This document shows, one piece after another, positions 43,081 through 55,259 of a stretch of 64,000 nt of DNA. The DNA is from Parapristionchus giblindavisi (lineage: Eukaryota > Nematoda > Chromadorea > Rhabditida > Diplogasteridae), in NCBI GenBank assembly GCA_943737045.1, contig CALSFV010000415.1, positions 1-64,000 of the forward strand, in the 5' to 3' direction. A program made the translations under genes and the position numbers. The notes below the pieces were generated by a model, which saw nothing but the letters and a program-made list of their open reading frames with translations, did not search any database and was not told the origin of the DNA. The first letter of the stretch is position 1. The number at the start of each line of letters is the position of its first letter.

Positions 43081-46000
43081 ATGACGTCTCTTTTACCCGA
43101 TGATAGCTATTGTACATCTGAATTGGGTAAATTACTATTCCAAGTGAGTTTGTCTTTATCTGTTCTCTTCTTTGGTTCCCCTATATCTTCCACCTTTCAT
43201 AATATTTTAGTCAAAGAGTGATTGGGCTGGACGTGCATATGTAGTCGAAGCAAAGGAAACAGCTCAAATAGGAGTTAAGTTCATTGAATATACGATCCTC
43301 ATTGTGGTGAGTTGTTCTTCTATGTTTCATTGATATTGATTAGCTTGATTGATTAAGATGACTCCTCGTCAATCACTTGATCTCGATGAACGAAGTTTCG
43401 TTCTTTTATCACGATTTCGAAATCTGAATCGTCTCCATTCTTCCTTGAGGAAACTTCATCAACAGGTTTGATATGGTACTCCTGTTTATATTATCAACCA
43501 ATGTTGTGTTGTAGTTGTACCTCAAGAGTCCTTTTCCATCATTTCCTGAAGCTAAATGGATTGGAGGAAATGATGCAGCGACTACTAATGAGAGAAAAGT
43601 CAGTTGTACTTAATGTATATCATCGTCTACATTATTCTACTTTCATATTTCCAATCGATCTCATATTGAATCTCTTATCCTGTATTGTCTTCTATCAGAA
43701 TGAATTGTTTTTAGGCTGCAACGGAGACATTTCTATCATTTATTCTAACTCAAGATGTACTACGAAAGTCTCGACTCCTTCATCAATTCATTGAGGTATT
43801 GTTTGTTCTCTTTATAGTTGGACATTGTCCATTTACTCTATTTGTATAGCCGTTCCCTTTTATAATCTCAAACAATGACAATCATAGCCATAATCCCAAT
43901 CGATATTATTCTACATTAATAATGCACTCATCTTATTTAAACATTATTATGTTGAGAGTGCTGAAGAGAAAGTAGCAGAAGGTCATCTGGTTGATGCATC
44001 TACAGTAATCACAAGTGGAACGACTCTCCTTGATCTACCTGATACGTAAGTTCATCTTTAATCAATACTTGTCTACAGTAATCATATAATCGTTGTAGGA
44101 TCTCGGCTGATGTGGTTCCTGTGATATCACCAGATAATGTAATAGGCAATGCTTAATCCATTTATTTTACTCTAACACCATGCTAATACTAATCACTTTT
44201 ATTTGTATTTATCAGAATAGTCCTAAATGGAAACAATATAACCTATCAGATATCACAATATCTATCTCACATTGATTTATTGATTTGCTCAATATTTATA
44301 TTGATTCGTATTCATTACATATCTCGACTGTGGCATAAACGAGTTACTGAGAGAGTAATCAATACATTCATTTCATATGGTATACAATCCGCAATATGAA
44401 TACTTATCATATCATTTATGCATGCTCATATTGGTTCATATATTATTTGGTTACTGTAATCACTCTCAGTTTATACTTGTATATGGTGCGGTCGAGGTAT
44501 AGCATCGTATTACTGTAGTCGACTTGGTAAGGATACTGTAACTACTTTAATTGTTGTAGGGGTCGGATTCTCCATCTTCGAATGATTTCCAAATCGATGA
44601 TATTTCGATAGAATCAGCATTATCAATGCAACGAGGAGGAAAAGGTTTCCTAACGGAATATCTATACAAATTGACCAAGAAAAATGGTTTGTTGTTATAA
44701 TTCTATCTCTTATTAAGTTGTTCGATAATCTTACTTATTTATCCTTATTTATTGATTGAAATATAAAGTATTCAAAGATGGAATTATAGAAGAACCAGAT
44801 GAATCATATCTGGTATTAGCTGGTCGTCTTGTCTCAACAGCTCAAATAGCTGAAACAGATGGAGCATATGAAACTGCTTTCTATTCATATAAAGAAGCTG
44901 CCAATATACTCATTAAGGTATTTATTAACTTCTCCTTTTATCATTGAATTTATACAAGGGCGTCGACATGGCGGTACCCCCTGTAAAATTAGGGCCTTTC
45001 GAAAATTTGTGGAATGCCCCCAGTAAAAAAATTACGTTTAGGCGAAATTTTTGAAAAAAAAGTGAAGGATCCCTGTAAAATTAACCATTTTTCGTTCTGA
45101 TGCCCCCTGAAAAATCGAGCTTCTTGGAATTTGTATGATTGTTACTATAGGATGATTCAACCCTTTGTTCTTTCCATGCAATCTATAGTAATAGTTTCAT
45201 TTCTTTCTCTTATTTCTCATGAATGTTCTCTTCTTCTCATTCATTGATTGATTCATCATCCATTCCATTCTAGGGAATGGAATCAGAGAAGTCTCTATCA
45301 ACTCGTAACGCCGTTCGATTGAAATCAGCCAAATTCATTGAAAGAGCTGAAGTTATCTATAGGAATTACTTGAGATATGATAATGCTCCGTTATTCGATA
45401 TGGGAAATATGATTAAACCAGTTAGTTTAATCTATTACACATTTTTATTCATCAATGAATGTATTAATAGGATCACGATGAATTCGCTTTTCGATCATCA
45501 AATTCAGCATTGAAAGCATTTCGATTCATTGGAGTTCTTCCTGATGTTGAAGCTAAGAAAAGAGTATTTTTAGTTGAAGAAATCGATACTGGTACGGTAT
45601 AATGGATAGATTAAGTATGATTATCGATTAATTCATAGGTCGTCAATACGTGATGAAATTGATTGAAAGACGAGATGAAGAAGGAGAAGATAGGATATTT
45701 TTACCAACAAATGTTCCTCATATGGTATTATTCCCTTCTATATCTATATTTATATTCTATTTCTTATATCAAAGGTTCCTCTCATCAAATTCTTCACTAC
45801 ATCTAACTATGCGATTCTACTTCTCCAATATGTCAAAACAGGACGTCTATGGAGTTTTCTCGTGAGTACCGTATACTTTCTATTCCGAATACCGTATTCT
45901 AATTGATCTTTGATCTTTGATCTCTCTTTACAGTGTCGATATCTAGCAGAATCAGAGAAACGATTCGATAATTCAATGAAGAATGAAGCAAATGAAGATT

Positions 46001-49000
46001 TCGTTGAGAGTTTTGATGAAATGAATGGAAATGAGAATCCATATAGAGGTTGGTTATCTTATTTCATTTAATATTAGTGACAATATTGATATCGTTATCT
46101 CCATCACTAATACATGCACTTCTCTGATTTTTTGACCCAGGCAATTTTAATTTGCTATTTTAACTCATTTTTGTTTTTTCTTTTTAACTGTTTTGTTCTC
46201 TTAAACTTTTCATTTTCTTTACTCATTAAAAGAACTTTTTATCACGGAAACTCATGATTAAGACTTTGATAATATAAAAAATTCATACTCCGCTGAAATA
46301 AATGTTTCGCACAAATGCATTCCACTGCAGGAAACAGCGGAGTAGAATCATTTTACGAATAGCCCTGGTGTTGATATAATAATATGATGATTGTAGGTCG
46401 ACATACTAGATTCAGTGTATCGGCTGATTGTGAACGATTAGCTCGAATTGAGAATGAAGCTCTAGAAGAGGTTTGTATCAATTCATATATCCTGATCTAA
46501 TTCATAATATAGATTGAAAGATGAATCTACTGGGGTTATCAATTGTCTTTCTCCATTACAATATCTATCTATTTATAGGCATCATCAGCTCTCGTATGTA
46601 CAATGGGTGAAGATGCAGCAGAAAGAGATGAACGACCTGAGATGGCTAAGTATATACTCGTGCCATCTGATACTCCTATTGAGAATACGGTAAGTACTTC
46701 TCATTATTGATTGATTGATTATTGAATGATGTTCTTTGTAGAGTATAGTGATAGAAGAGGAGGCTCCAGCTCCAGTAGTCATCAATACTATAAGAAATGA
46801 AGGAGGAGAAGATGGAGGAATGATGAAGAGGAAGAAATCATCGAATGATTCATCATCTAAAGGTATCATAATCACTCTTATTATGTTATTATTCATTCAT
46901 ATTTATCGAGTTTGATTTGTTCTATTCTGTATTGATTACAGATAATCGATTCATTCCTCTTTCGGAGGCAATTGCGAAATGTCGATTACATTTGAGAGAA
47001 TCAAAAAGATGTTGGTGAGTACTGTATTCTCGATTATTGATTGTTTGGAGATGATATGAGAGTCTGGATAATCTCCTTTCATTAGTCTGAATTAGGTTTC
47101 AGATAAAACCATTATAGCTATGGGCAGCCCCTATGGCAGTACAGTAATATACATAATTTTGCACGATTAGAAAGTGAAAATTCCGAATCGAATCCACTGT
47201 CGAATCCATCTTTCTTTTTCGATTACTACACGCAATGTATGGCCCAAAACCGTCCAAAATTCTATTGCGCATTGACGATTGATTGATTCTATTGATTGAT
47301 CTATTATTGTATTATTATCTATTATCTATCTATTGATCTATTATTATATTATTGTATATTATTATTGATTTATTATTGATTTATTTTATTGATTGCTTCT
47401 ATTAGGTCTGGTACTCTTCCTGAATCACTAATAGTTCATTGGAGTGCTCAATGTATATCAATGTTATATGTACTTCATTCACATCAAGTTTATATCGGGT
47501 AAGATTATTATTATTATTTATTATTATCATACGTGGGCGGGCATTGCCGCTGGAAATGAAAATCGGGGGGGGGGGGGTCGGAGGGGTTTCGGACGCAAAA
47601 ATCGGGGGGTCGGATGCAAAAAAATGGAGCATTTAAAAACAAACGAGAAAAAAAAGAGGACCAAAAATGTACAAGCTGTTTACAAGGTTAACAATTTTTT
47701 TATTTACAGTAAGATTTCAATATTTCAAGGTAGGTGTTAATTAGGTCAGCTTTGTAACCAGTAATTTTATTTTTCTATTTTTAATTGATTTAAAACCACT
47801 AAACGACTAAATCATACCAATATATATATGACATTAATCCTAAGTCGTCATAAGCAATCGATCCTAGTTGGTGGTTTGAGCAAAAAAGGTTTCAAGTGTT
47901 CTCTAGTTAAGTGCAGGTAAGAATTTTTTCTAAGTCCTTATATAGATAGGAACAGTATTTAAACTTAGAGTCATAAGCTGTTACTGCACGCGCATCGGCT
48001 ACGTGATATAAGAAAATGATAAACCAAAAATGAACTCATTTCATAAAGAACTTTAGGCTCCGGGGGGTATTGCCGCTGGGCTGCCGCTCAGCGGCAGTCC
48101 AGCGGCAATCCCCCCCCCCCCCGGAGCAAATACTACTGAACCAAATGAGTTCATTTTTGGTTTATCATTTTCTTATATCATCTTGAGGTTGCGCGCACAG
48201 CAACAGTCTATGACTGTAAGCTTAAATACTCCTCCCGTCTATATAAGGAGAAAAAAAAGTTCAAAGATCAATTTTCAAAAAAAAGTTTTTTAGGACCAAT
48301 TTTTCTGGACGAATCAAAACATTTGGAACCTAACCATGGTGGTAAAAAAAGGTGTCAAAAATATTTCATATCGTTAACTAATTGTGGGATGTCATTTCTT
48401 ATATGATCTTTGATCTTCATATATCTTCATATAATCTTCATATATTTCATCTTGATCTTCATATATGATCTATTATATGAGCCTTCAGTATGTCTTTCTA
48501 TTGTACATCAAATGAAATAATTTGTGTTATCATTCATTTATTATTCATTTAAACACATTTATCAAGAATAATAATTCAATAAGAATACGAATAAGAATAA
48601 GAATATCAATTCTTTCAATCAAGCGTGATCTGGGTTATTCCGATGCGAGATCAATGAAAGTTTGTGAGTGGGCTGTTACAATTAGGATGAAAAACACACC
48701 TCCGGGAGGTTGAAATCCTCGATTTCTAGTGCAACACGAGTTGATTACAAAAATGTTTCGATTATTGGCGAAAATGTCGAAAGATACTTACTCAGCTTAT
48801 CTGTTTTCGGGAATTCCGTGAAGAGTTTAGCTATTCCTCCCGATAGCTTCACTTTCTCTTTATCTTTCTCTCTCTATCTCGTTTCGTCCTCTTTCTGCTG
48901 TAGCAAGCTCTCTTTTCTCGATTCATTATGTGGAACTACTAATGTTTATTCAATCAATTCAAAACTCTTTATTCATTCAATTAAAAATTCAATGTTCATT

Positions 49001-49263
49001 CAATTCAAAATTCTTTATGCATTCAATTCAGTTACGATTCAAACGAAAATACAAAATTCCATCTTTATTTATAACGTTATATGGATTCATATTACTGTAG
49101 GAGAGGACGAAACGCGGTAGAACTCGTGAAGCACGACCATATGGTGGGTCCTGAAAATATGTCATTTTGAGTGAATCTTTTTCGAAAATCGGGGGGGGGG
49201 GGGTCGGGTCCCAAAATCCGGGGGGTGGGGGGGGGTATTGCCGCTAGCGGTTGCCCACGTATG

Positions 49264-49313
<50 letters not shown>

Positions 49314-50345
49314 CATTATTATCATCATTATTATTATTATTATCATTATTATTATTATTATTATTATTACTATTATTATTATTATTAATTATTTAGTGAT
49401 CTTCATCCTGATAATCTTCTAATCGATGAAGAAGGAAATCTTCTCTTCACCTATCATGCACGATGGCACAAGGAATGTCGTGACAGAGAATTTTTATCTG
49501 GCTACAGTGCACCCGGTACCGATTACTGTATTATGAATGAATCAATCAATAATCAATTAATAATGATTCAGAATGTCATACTCATTCACGTGAGTTGTCT
49601 TCATCATGTGATGTATGGTCATTAGGTGCACTTCTATACGAACTCCTAGTTGGAAGACCTTTATCTGCTGCTGCTCCCCATGGGGTACTGTACTTTATTA
49701 ATATTGATTTTCATTCTTTATCACCTTTTCTTTATATGAATGATATATTGATGATTGAGTTTATCTATTCTCTGATTGATATAGATTGGTCGTGTATCTG
49801 AAGTACCTCTCATAATGGATTCATCTCTTATATCATATTCTGCACGTGATCTTCTATCAAGAATGTTACAAGTTGATGCTGAAGATAGACCAACTATCGA
49901 TCAGGTTACAGTATTTTATTCATAAAATCAAATCAATATTCTCTTATCGTTCCAGGTGAGAGCCCATCCATTTTATTCATCAATCGATTGGTTACTGTAT
50001 GATAACCCTCATGGACCAGCTAGAATGAGTACTGTAAGTGTAGATGAATCGATAAAGAGGGAGGAGGATACGGTAGATGAAGAGAAGAAGACGATGAATG
50101 AAGTTGAGGAAAAGGAGGAAGAGAAGAATGAAGATATTGAAAGTAAAGATTGTATAGAAGAAGAAAGAATTGATGATAATAATGTGATAGAAGAAGATGA
50201 AAGAGAAAAGATGGTTAATGAGTCTGAAGTAATAGAAGAAGAAGGGGAAGGATCAATAGTATTTCCTACCGTACCCAATGATCCTCCTCAACGGATAGAT
50301 ACTGTAGATAATTCCTCTAATCAAGAGACCAAAGATCATAATTAA
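43081..50345 (+). CDS. RPS6KC1/RPK118-like PX-MIT-pseudokinase
   Basis: About 18 or more exons. A PX phosphoinositide-binding domain (about 43200-43800, LSRFRNLNRLHSSLRKLH, FLSFILTQDVLRKSRLLHQF) is followed by a MIT domain (about 44770-45420, TDGAYETAFYSYKEAANILIK) and a kinase-like domain (about 45480-49990). The beta-3 lysine is present (YVMKLIE). The catalytic loop is GDLHPDN instead of HRDLKPEN, and the DFG position reads LLFTYHARW, so the fold lacks the metal-binding Asp. The C-lobe (SSCDVWSLGALLYELLVGRP, SRMLQVDAEDRPTIDQVRAHPF) is kinase-typical. This is the architecture of RPS6KC1, an endosomal protein. A Glu-rich disordered tail ends at 50345. The intron between YIG and DLHPDN (about 47501-49396) is filled by a nested transposon. 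The start is the ATG at 43081. Confidence 0.85.
44958..45120. repeat. Degenerate CCCCCTGTAAAATT repeat in a PX-MIT gene intron
   Basis: Four related blocks (CCCCTGTAAAATTA, CCCCCAGTAAAAAA, TCCCTGTAAAATTA, CCCCCTGAAAAATCG), spaced about 35-50 bp apart, lie between the two MIT-coding exons. This may be a transposon fragment. Confidence 0.45.
47529..49262. mobile_element. Non-autonomous DNA element with ATACGTGGGC ends, nested palindrome inside
   Basis: The left end ATACGTGGGCGGGCATTGCC and the right end GGTTGCCCACGTAT are inverted repeats, followed inward by TGCCGCT, G-homopolymers and a CGATTTTC block. It is inserted in a TTA/ATT-rich stretch, so target bases are ambiguous. Inside, 47926-48262 is a second palindrome (CCTTATATAGA ... 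TCTATATAAGG, with arms of about 130 bp containing CCAAAAATGAACTCATTT). Its loop holds GCTCCGGGGGG...CCCCCCGGAGC with TATTGCCGCTGG arms. No transposase frame is visible. Family members: 62685-62880 plus 58009-58017. Confidence 0.72.
49261..49390. repeat. (TTA)n microsatellite
   Basis: ATTATT trinucleotide run with a few ATC interruptions, immediately right of the DNA element. A shorter TTA run on its left (47506-47526) suggests insertion into the microsatellite. Confidence 0.95.
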
Positions 50346-50589
50346 AATGTTTTAGGGGTTTTTTCATGTTGATACATAGTTTGCAATATGTAAATATAAT
50401 AACTTTTTATTAAATCAATAATATGATATATAATATAAGAATGATATGAGAGAGTGTCTATTTATTGATTATGTGATCCCAATTGTTGTATTATCACAGG
50501 TAAAACTATTATATCCCCGTTGTTGATCATTTTTGTATTCTATCTCACCTTTGTATTCAATTGATGATATATCTATGGATTAAACATAT

Positions 50590-51221
50590 TCACTTGCCTT
50601 CTATATACACTACTATACTATTAACTATCGAATCAATACTTTCATTTCCATTAATTGGAATAATGAATGAACTCTCATCAATAGAAGGTCTCTCTAGAGT
50701 GGATAATTGAGATTGAAGAAGAGATGAAGGAAAGAAATGAGATGATCTATTGGATAATCTTCTTATCAATTCATTCCTTAATCATTCATTATATCCAATC
50801 AATACAATCAATAAACTAACTTGTCAACATCAAGAAAAACAAATAAACAATATCTTCCTTTGGAAAGAATATCACGATAGATTCTCTTTAATGAGGAACA
50901 TGCAATGACTACGGTAGAATGACTACAACTATCCATATTATTGATTTATCATATCAATACTCACTTATTGATCTCTTCTCTTATTGAATGTAACCATGGA
51001 AATCTATCAGTATCATCAAGAGGAATTCCTACAGTATTCTACATTAGCGCTACCAATCAATATATGAGATAGTTACCTTTGGACATTTTATCAATATTTT
51101 CTTTAGGATGATATCGATCACCTTCAATGAAATGCCATCCTAGTCTCGCAGCGACTTTCTCTCCTACTGTAGTCTTTCCACATCCAGACACGCCCATTAC
51201 AACTACCGTATCCCAATTCAT
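50590..51221 (-). CDS. Gluconokinase, 167 aa
   Basis: The four exons are 51221-51077, 51028-50965, 50928-50821 and 50776-50590, in phase. The P-loop GVSGCGKTTVG, LGWHFIEGDRYHPKENIDKM, GIPLDDTDRFPWL, VVIACSSLKRIYRDIL and the C-terminal HFFPSSLLQSQLSTLE are hallmarks of the GntK/IDNK family. The family phosphorylates gluconate to 6-phosphogluconate for the pentose phosphate pathway, in the cytosol. Length matches the family. The start codon lies 165 bp below the stop of the preceding small membrane protein gene on the same strand, a spacing typical of nematode operons. Confidence 0.93.
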
Positions 51222-51385
51222 ATCTAATCAATGCATAATTTCCGTTTGAGTGAATCTCAATGGGATTGAGAATATTAGAGATATGTACCGTTAAAACGTG
51301 TATTAACTAGAAGTGTACTATAGTTTAATGCATAACAATGATTTATGAACAAGTATAACAACAAAAGAAAATAAGAAGTAAATAT

Positions 51386-51797
51386 CTAATCTTTTCTATT
51401 TTGTATTGGAATTGAAATAGTAATTGAATCATTATGGCCTTTCAGATATGAAAATGGAGGAAGATAGAGGAAACGAGCCCCACTTAGATAAAAGGCTCCT
51501 GAATGGAACAAAGATTACGGTAGAAAAGAAATATGGTAGTGGACTAACCAATCGATAGTGATCGGATAGCTAATTTTATCTTTGGTCTTGTAGAATAATA
51601 TCCAGTCTTTCCAGATGTTCCCCATATAATAAAACCTCCAATAGCAGATAATGAAGCTGTTCCAATCCATCTGAATTGATCTTTGATCTTTGACCTTTAA
51701 GGATTATATCCAACCTGCATGATTCACAATCTTTAACCATCAATTGATTCTTCATATCATCTTCATTCATTTTTCTTTCTTCTCTTCTCCAGAACAT
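51386..51797 (-). CDS. Small membrane protein with CxxCR motif (DMAC1/TMEM261-like candidate)
   Basis: The three exons are 51797-51715, 51670-51549 and 51498-51386, in phase; 105 aa from the ATG at 51797, or 96 aa from the ATG at 51770. The charged N-terminus leads to VKDCESCRWIGTASLSAIGG, then a hydrophobic GGFIIW segment, a short loop and a second weakly hydrophobic stretch. The CxxCR followed by Gly-rich membrane helix recalls DMAC1 (mitochondrial complex I assembly, DUF4536). This resemblance is from memory and weak. The second ATG overlaps the stop codon of the upstream gene as ATGA, so the two may share one transcript. Confidence 0.6.
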
Positions 51798-52187
51798 TCT
51801 TCAATCTTATTCTCTTTCTTCACTAATGAGAATGGAAACAAAGAGAATTCGTTTGCGAATGACAAACCGATCAGACCTATCAATCAATCGATAATCATAA
51901 TATGGATTGATTAAGTAATATACCAAAAGCGGCAACAATAGTTTGTCCTCTTTGTCTATGTGTAATGAATGTATTGAATGATCGAAGGAAACAAAGAGTA
52001 GCTCCTCCAATTGTAGCGTATTGTAATGATGGTATTGCAGATGAATATGTATCTATATCATATCATCAATCAATCACTCAATACAATCAATCAATATAAT
52101 CCACAACTAATCAATACCTCGTCTTCTCAAATTCTTTACTGGTTCTTCACTGTGTGATACCGTAGGTAGCTCAGAACCCTCTCCCAT
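51767..52187 (-). CDS. Small two-helix membrane protein, 102 aa
   Basis: The three exons are 52187-52118, 52052-51924 and 51876-51767, in phase. The soluble N-terminus (MGEGSELPTVSHSEEPVKNL, Arg-rich end) is followed by two hydrophobic segments separated by a basic turn: YATIGGATLCFLRSFNTFI, THRQRGQ, TIVAAFGLIGLSFANEF. The tail is Glu/Lys-rich. The topology is that of small mitochondrial inner-membrane proteins, but the family is not recognised. Its stop overlaps the next gene's ATG. Confidence 0.6.
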
Positions 52188-52814
52188 AAAGGATACTGTA
52201 ACCAATCGATATCCTATTATCTCATTTGATTAAACAGAATATAGTATGTGCAGTGGTTCAAACACTTTGACGAGCAACAAATGCAAATAATCAGAGTTGC
52301 ATAATATATTATTGCTATAAACAAAGACATAGAAAGAATGAACGAAAAGATTCCTACCAAGAAAAGAAATGAAAAAGAAAACAATTGAAAGAAATAGAAG
52401 AGAACATATATGATAGATCATGGATGAACTGAGTTCAATTAATAGGATCATCATTATCGATTGATTAATCAATCAAATGGGATTAATAAAACGAAACCTA
52501 TCGTGTAATATACCACGAATTGTTTTGATCTTATCAGAGTGAAAGTTACTTTTGTACTTATGGCTCTGTGGAATCAACAAAAGATTATAGTTTGACATGA
52601 ACTGAAGTTCACATTATTCAGAATTTTTTGCTCTTTCAGGGTAGGATTAGATAAAATTATGAGTATGAAGAGATATAAACCGGAGAAATGACATATACTA
52701 TATGATACTATACATACGAGTGTTTAACTGAGATGAAAGAAGAAGTTCCATAGGAGTAGATGAATGAATAGATCATATGATATGAAAGACATATTGTATA
52801 ATGGATAGAGTATA

Positions 52815-54989
52815 TTATAGATCATCACATCGAACTGGATGATCTAATGGTATAACACTCTTTCGATGAACATCCATTGTTAAGGCTTTCCGCATATCTG
52901 AAAGAATATTCATCATTCATAATACATAATCAATACAAATTATTAATGAGAAGAGATAAAGATGAGATGAACATTATTATATAGAAGTTATAGTCCCATG
53001 GATCCATAAAATAAACTTTCTTTTACAATTTATGTCCCCTCTTTGCGTGTGGTTTCATTAAATGCAAAATGTTGCGGGTGGTCTATCACACGGGATAACC
53101 AGGGACCATAACCGATTGCACACAACTGTACAAAATACGGGAAAAATTTACGGCTAGCTAAAGAAGACGCTTTTTTTCACAAATAAATCAAAATTTCTTT
53201 TTAAAATCGATTTCTAAGCTAAATTGTAGTGTTCAGATGTATCTAAATAAGGGTCTGGTAACGGGTTGATCCGGGATTGTCCAAGTGTGAACGTATAATT
53301 GTACTATTAAGATGGAATAATCGATAAATAATTACCGTATGCATTTTCTTCATTTATTCCTCCATAATAATCAATAATCTCTCGATAGACAACGTATCCG
53401 AGGGATTTGTATAAGGCAACGGCTATCTGAAGAGATCATAAATATTTCAAGAATCAGTTCATAAACAAATTTGTTGTTGTACGAGACAGAATAAATCAAT
53501 AACTAATAGATAAGTGTGCATACCTCATTACTAACTCGAACGAAGAGATCAACGAAGAAGCATTGCTTACTATAAAGTCAATAATTAATCAAGGTTCAAA
53601 ATATTAAAATTCGGGGGGCGATCATTTCGCCAACGATCATTTCGCCAACGGATCATAAATCTTTTAGGAAATGGTCTATGGCAACAAAAGTTGTATCATT
53701 GTTATCATTGGGGGTGTACGGTATTGTGCTACCGTAACCGTCGGGAATCGCGAACTGATTTTTTTAAATCGACCCATGAACCGGGGTTCATGGTTGAAAA
53801 AGTCGAAAAATTCATGACGGCCCGAGATCAAATACTAGTTGCCATTATATCAGTAGTGAGCCAACTTTTATCTTTATGGATACCGTAATCCCAACTACCG
53901 TAATCAAACCGGGATTTGCCGTGAATTTCGCTAGAATATTGTAGGGTACGGTAGCTAGATTACGGTGGTTCTTGTTACGGTATCCGTAAAGATAAAAGTT
54001 GGCTCACTACTGATATAATGGCAACTAGTATTTGATCTCAGGCCGTCATGAATTTTTCGACTTCGGCAATTTTCAACCATGAACCCCGGTTCATGGGTCG
54101 ATTGAAAAAAATCAGTTCGCGATTCCCGACGGTTACGGTAGCACAATACCGTACACCCCCACCGATAACAATGGTACAACTTTTGTTGCCATAGGCCATT
54201 TCCTAAAAGATTTATGATCCGTTGGCGAAATGATCGTTGGCGAAATGATCGCCCCCCTAAAATTCGTTCAATATAACGATAATGAGGCAAACTAAAACAA
54301 ATGACAAATGCACCAGAAACTTGTAGAAATAGTCTAGTAAATGTACACTAAGCTTATACAGTACGCTTTAGAGTTAACCAATAATAATAATAACTATGCC
54401 TATCATCTTTTTATCAAGTGATGATGCATTAAAACTAACACTTCTAGATACTATACAGGAATTATACAATTAATATATAATATATTAACCGTTCTGATAT
54501 ATCTTCAAGAATCTCCATTAATCTTCCAGCTAATCCAATTCGTCTAAACTCAGGAGCGATAGATAGAGCAGTCACATGACCATGCCAATGTTCACCACGT
54601 CCTTCTGCTTTTCCCATTACTACAAGAGTAAGATACAATCAATGCATATAAACAATCGATAATGAATTAATGAAATATACTAACTATATCCCATAATGGG
54701 TCCTGCAGGATGTTCCATTACTTGAAAGTATTCAGGCCAATTGATCAGATATTGAAGATAGAAATTGAATCCATACTGAAAATATTACCGATCGATAAAC
54801 AAACGAAATCAATATTATCATAAGCTGGATAAAGAAAATATAGATGCAAACCAACGGTTTCAGTGAGAGGATCGAGATTCCTGCAAAAAACAATCGATAA
54901 AGATTGGAATGAATCAATAATGAATGAATAACTCACACGTTGTTGTATTTGAATAGATCATCCGTTTCAAAAGGACGAAGTGATCCCAT
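52815..54989 (-). CDS. naa-20: NAA20, catalytic subunit of NatB N-terminal acetyltransferase, 172 aa
   Basis: The seven exons are 54989-54937, 54880-54856, 54775-54685, 54619-54490, 53569-53524, 53426-53336 and 52897-52815; every phase agrees. The sequence follows NAA20 from end to end: MGSLRPFETDDLFKYNN, NLDPLTET, YGFNFYLQYLINWPEYFQ, IMGKAEG, HWHGHVTALSIAPEFRRIGL (acetyl-CoA-binding R/QxxGxA region), FFVDLFVRVSNE, YKSLGYVVYREIIDYY and DMRKALTMDV. NatB acetylates nascent proteins starting Met-Asp/Glu/Asn at the ribosome. The 0.9-kb intron 4 contains the foldback element at 53613-54257. The ATG directly follows TTAG, suggesting a trans-splice site. Confidence 0.95.
53613..54257. mobile_element. 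645-bp foldback element with 8-bp target duplication
   Basis: The arms of about 275 bp are near-perfect inverted copies around a loop of about 90 bp. Ends are GGGGGGCGATCATTTCGCC and the reverse complement. Each end carries two tandem GATCATTTCGCCAAC units. TAAAATTC lies on both sides (53605-53612 and 54258-54265), an exact 8-bp target duplication as made by hAT-type transposases. No coding capacity; it is inside NAA20 intron 4. Short frames on both strands are mirror images of the arms. Confidence 0.92.
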
Positions 54990-55259
54990 CTAACATAGTT
55001 GTCATCATCTTATTAATGATGTTCATATTTATGTATTATTGTAGTTGGGCTGATCTACCCATATAGAAATATTAGCAATTATGGAATGCATACACCGGAA
55101 ATATGTTTATCGTATAGTGACAATGAAAGTAGTGATAATGAAACCTCTATGCATACAAGAGAAGACTTCAGTACCCACAATATAATAGTTAAGGTTGAAG
55201 AAACTAATTGATGAGACTAGATAAGAGATCAATAACAATAAAAGGAGGAGTATTATACT

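Noticed and set aside
53691..54290. Paired short frames in the NAA20 intron
   Set aside because: They are mirror images within the foldback arms.
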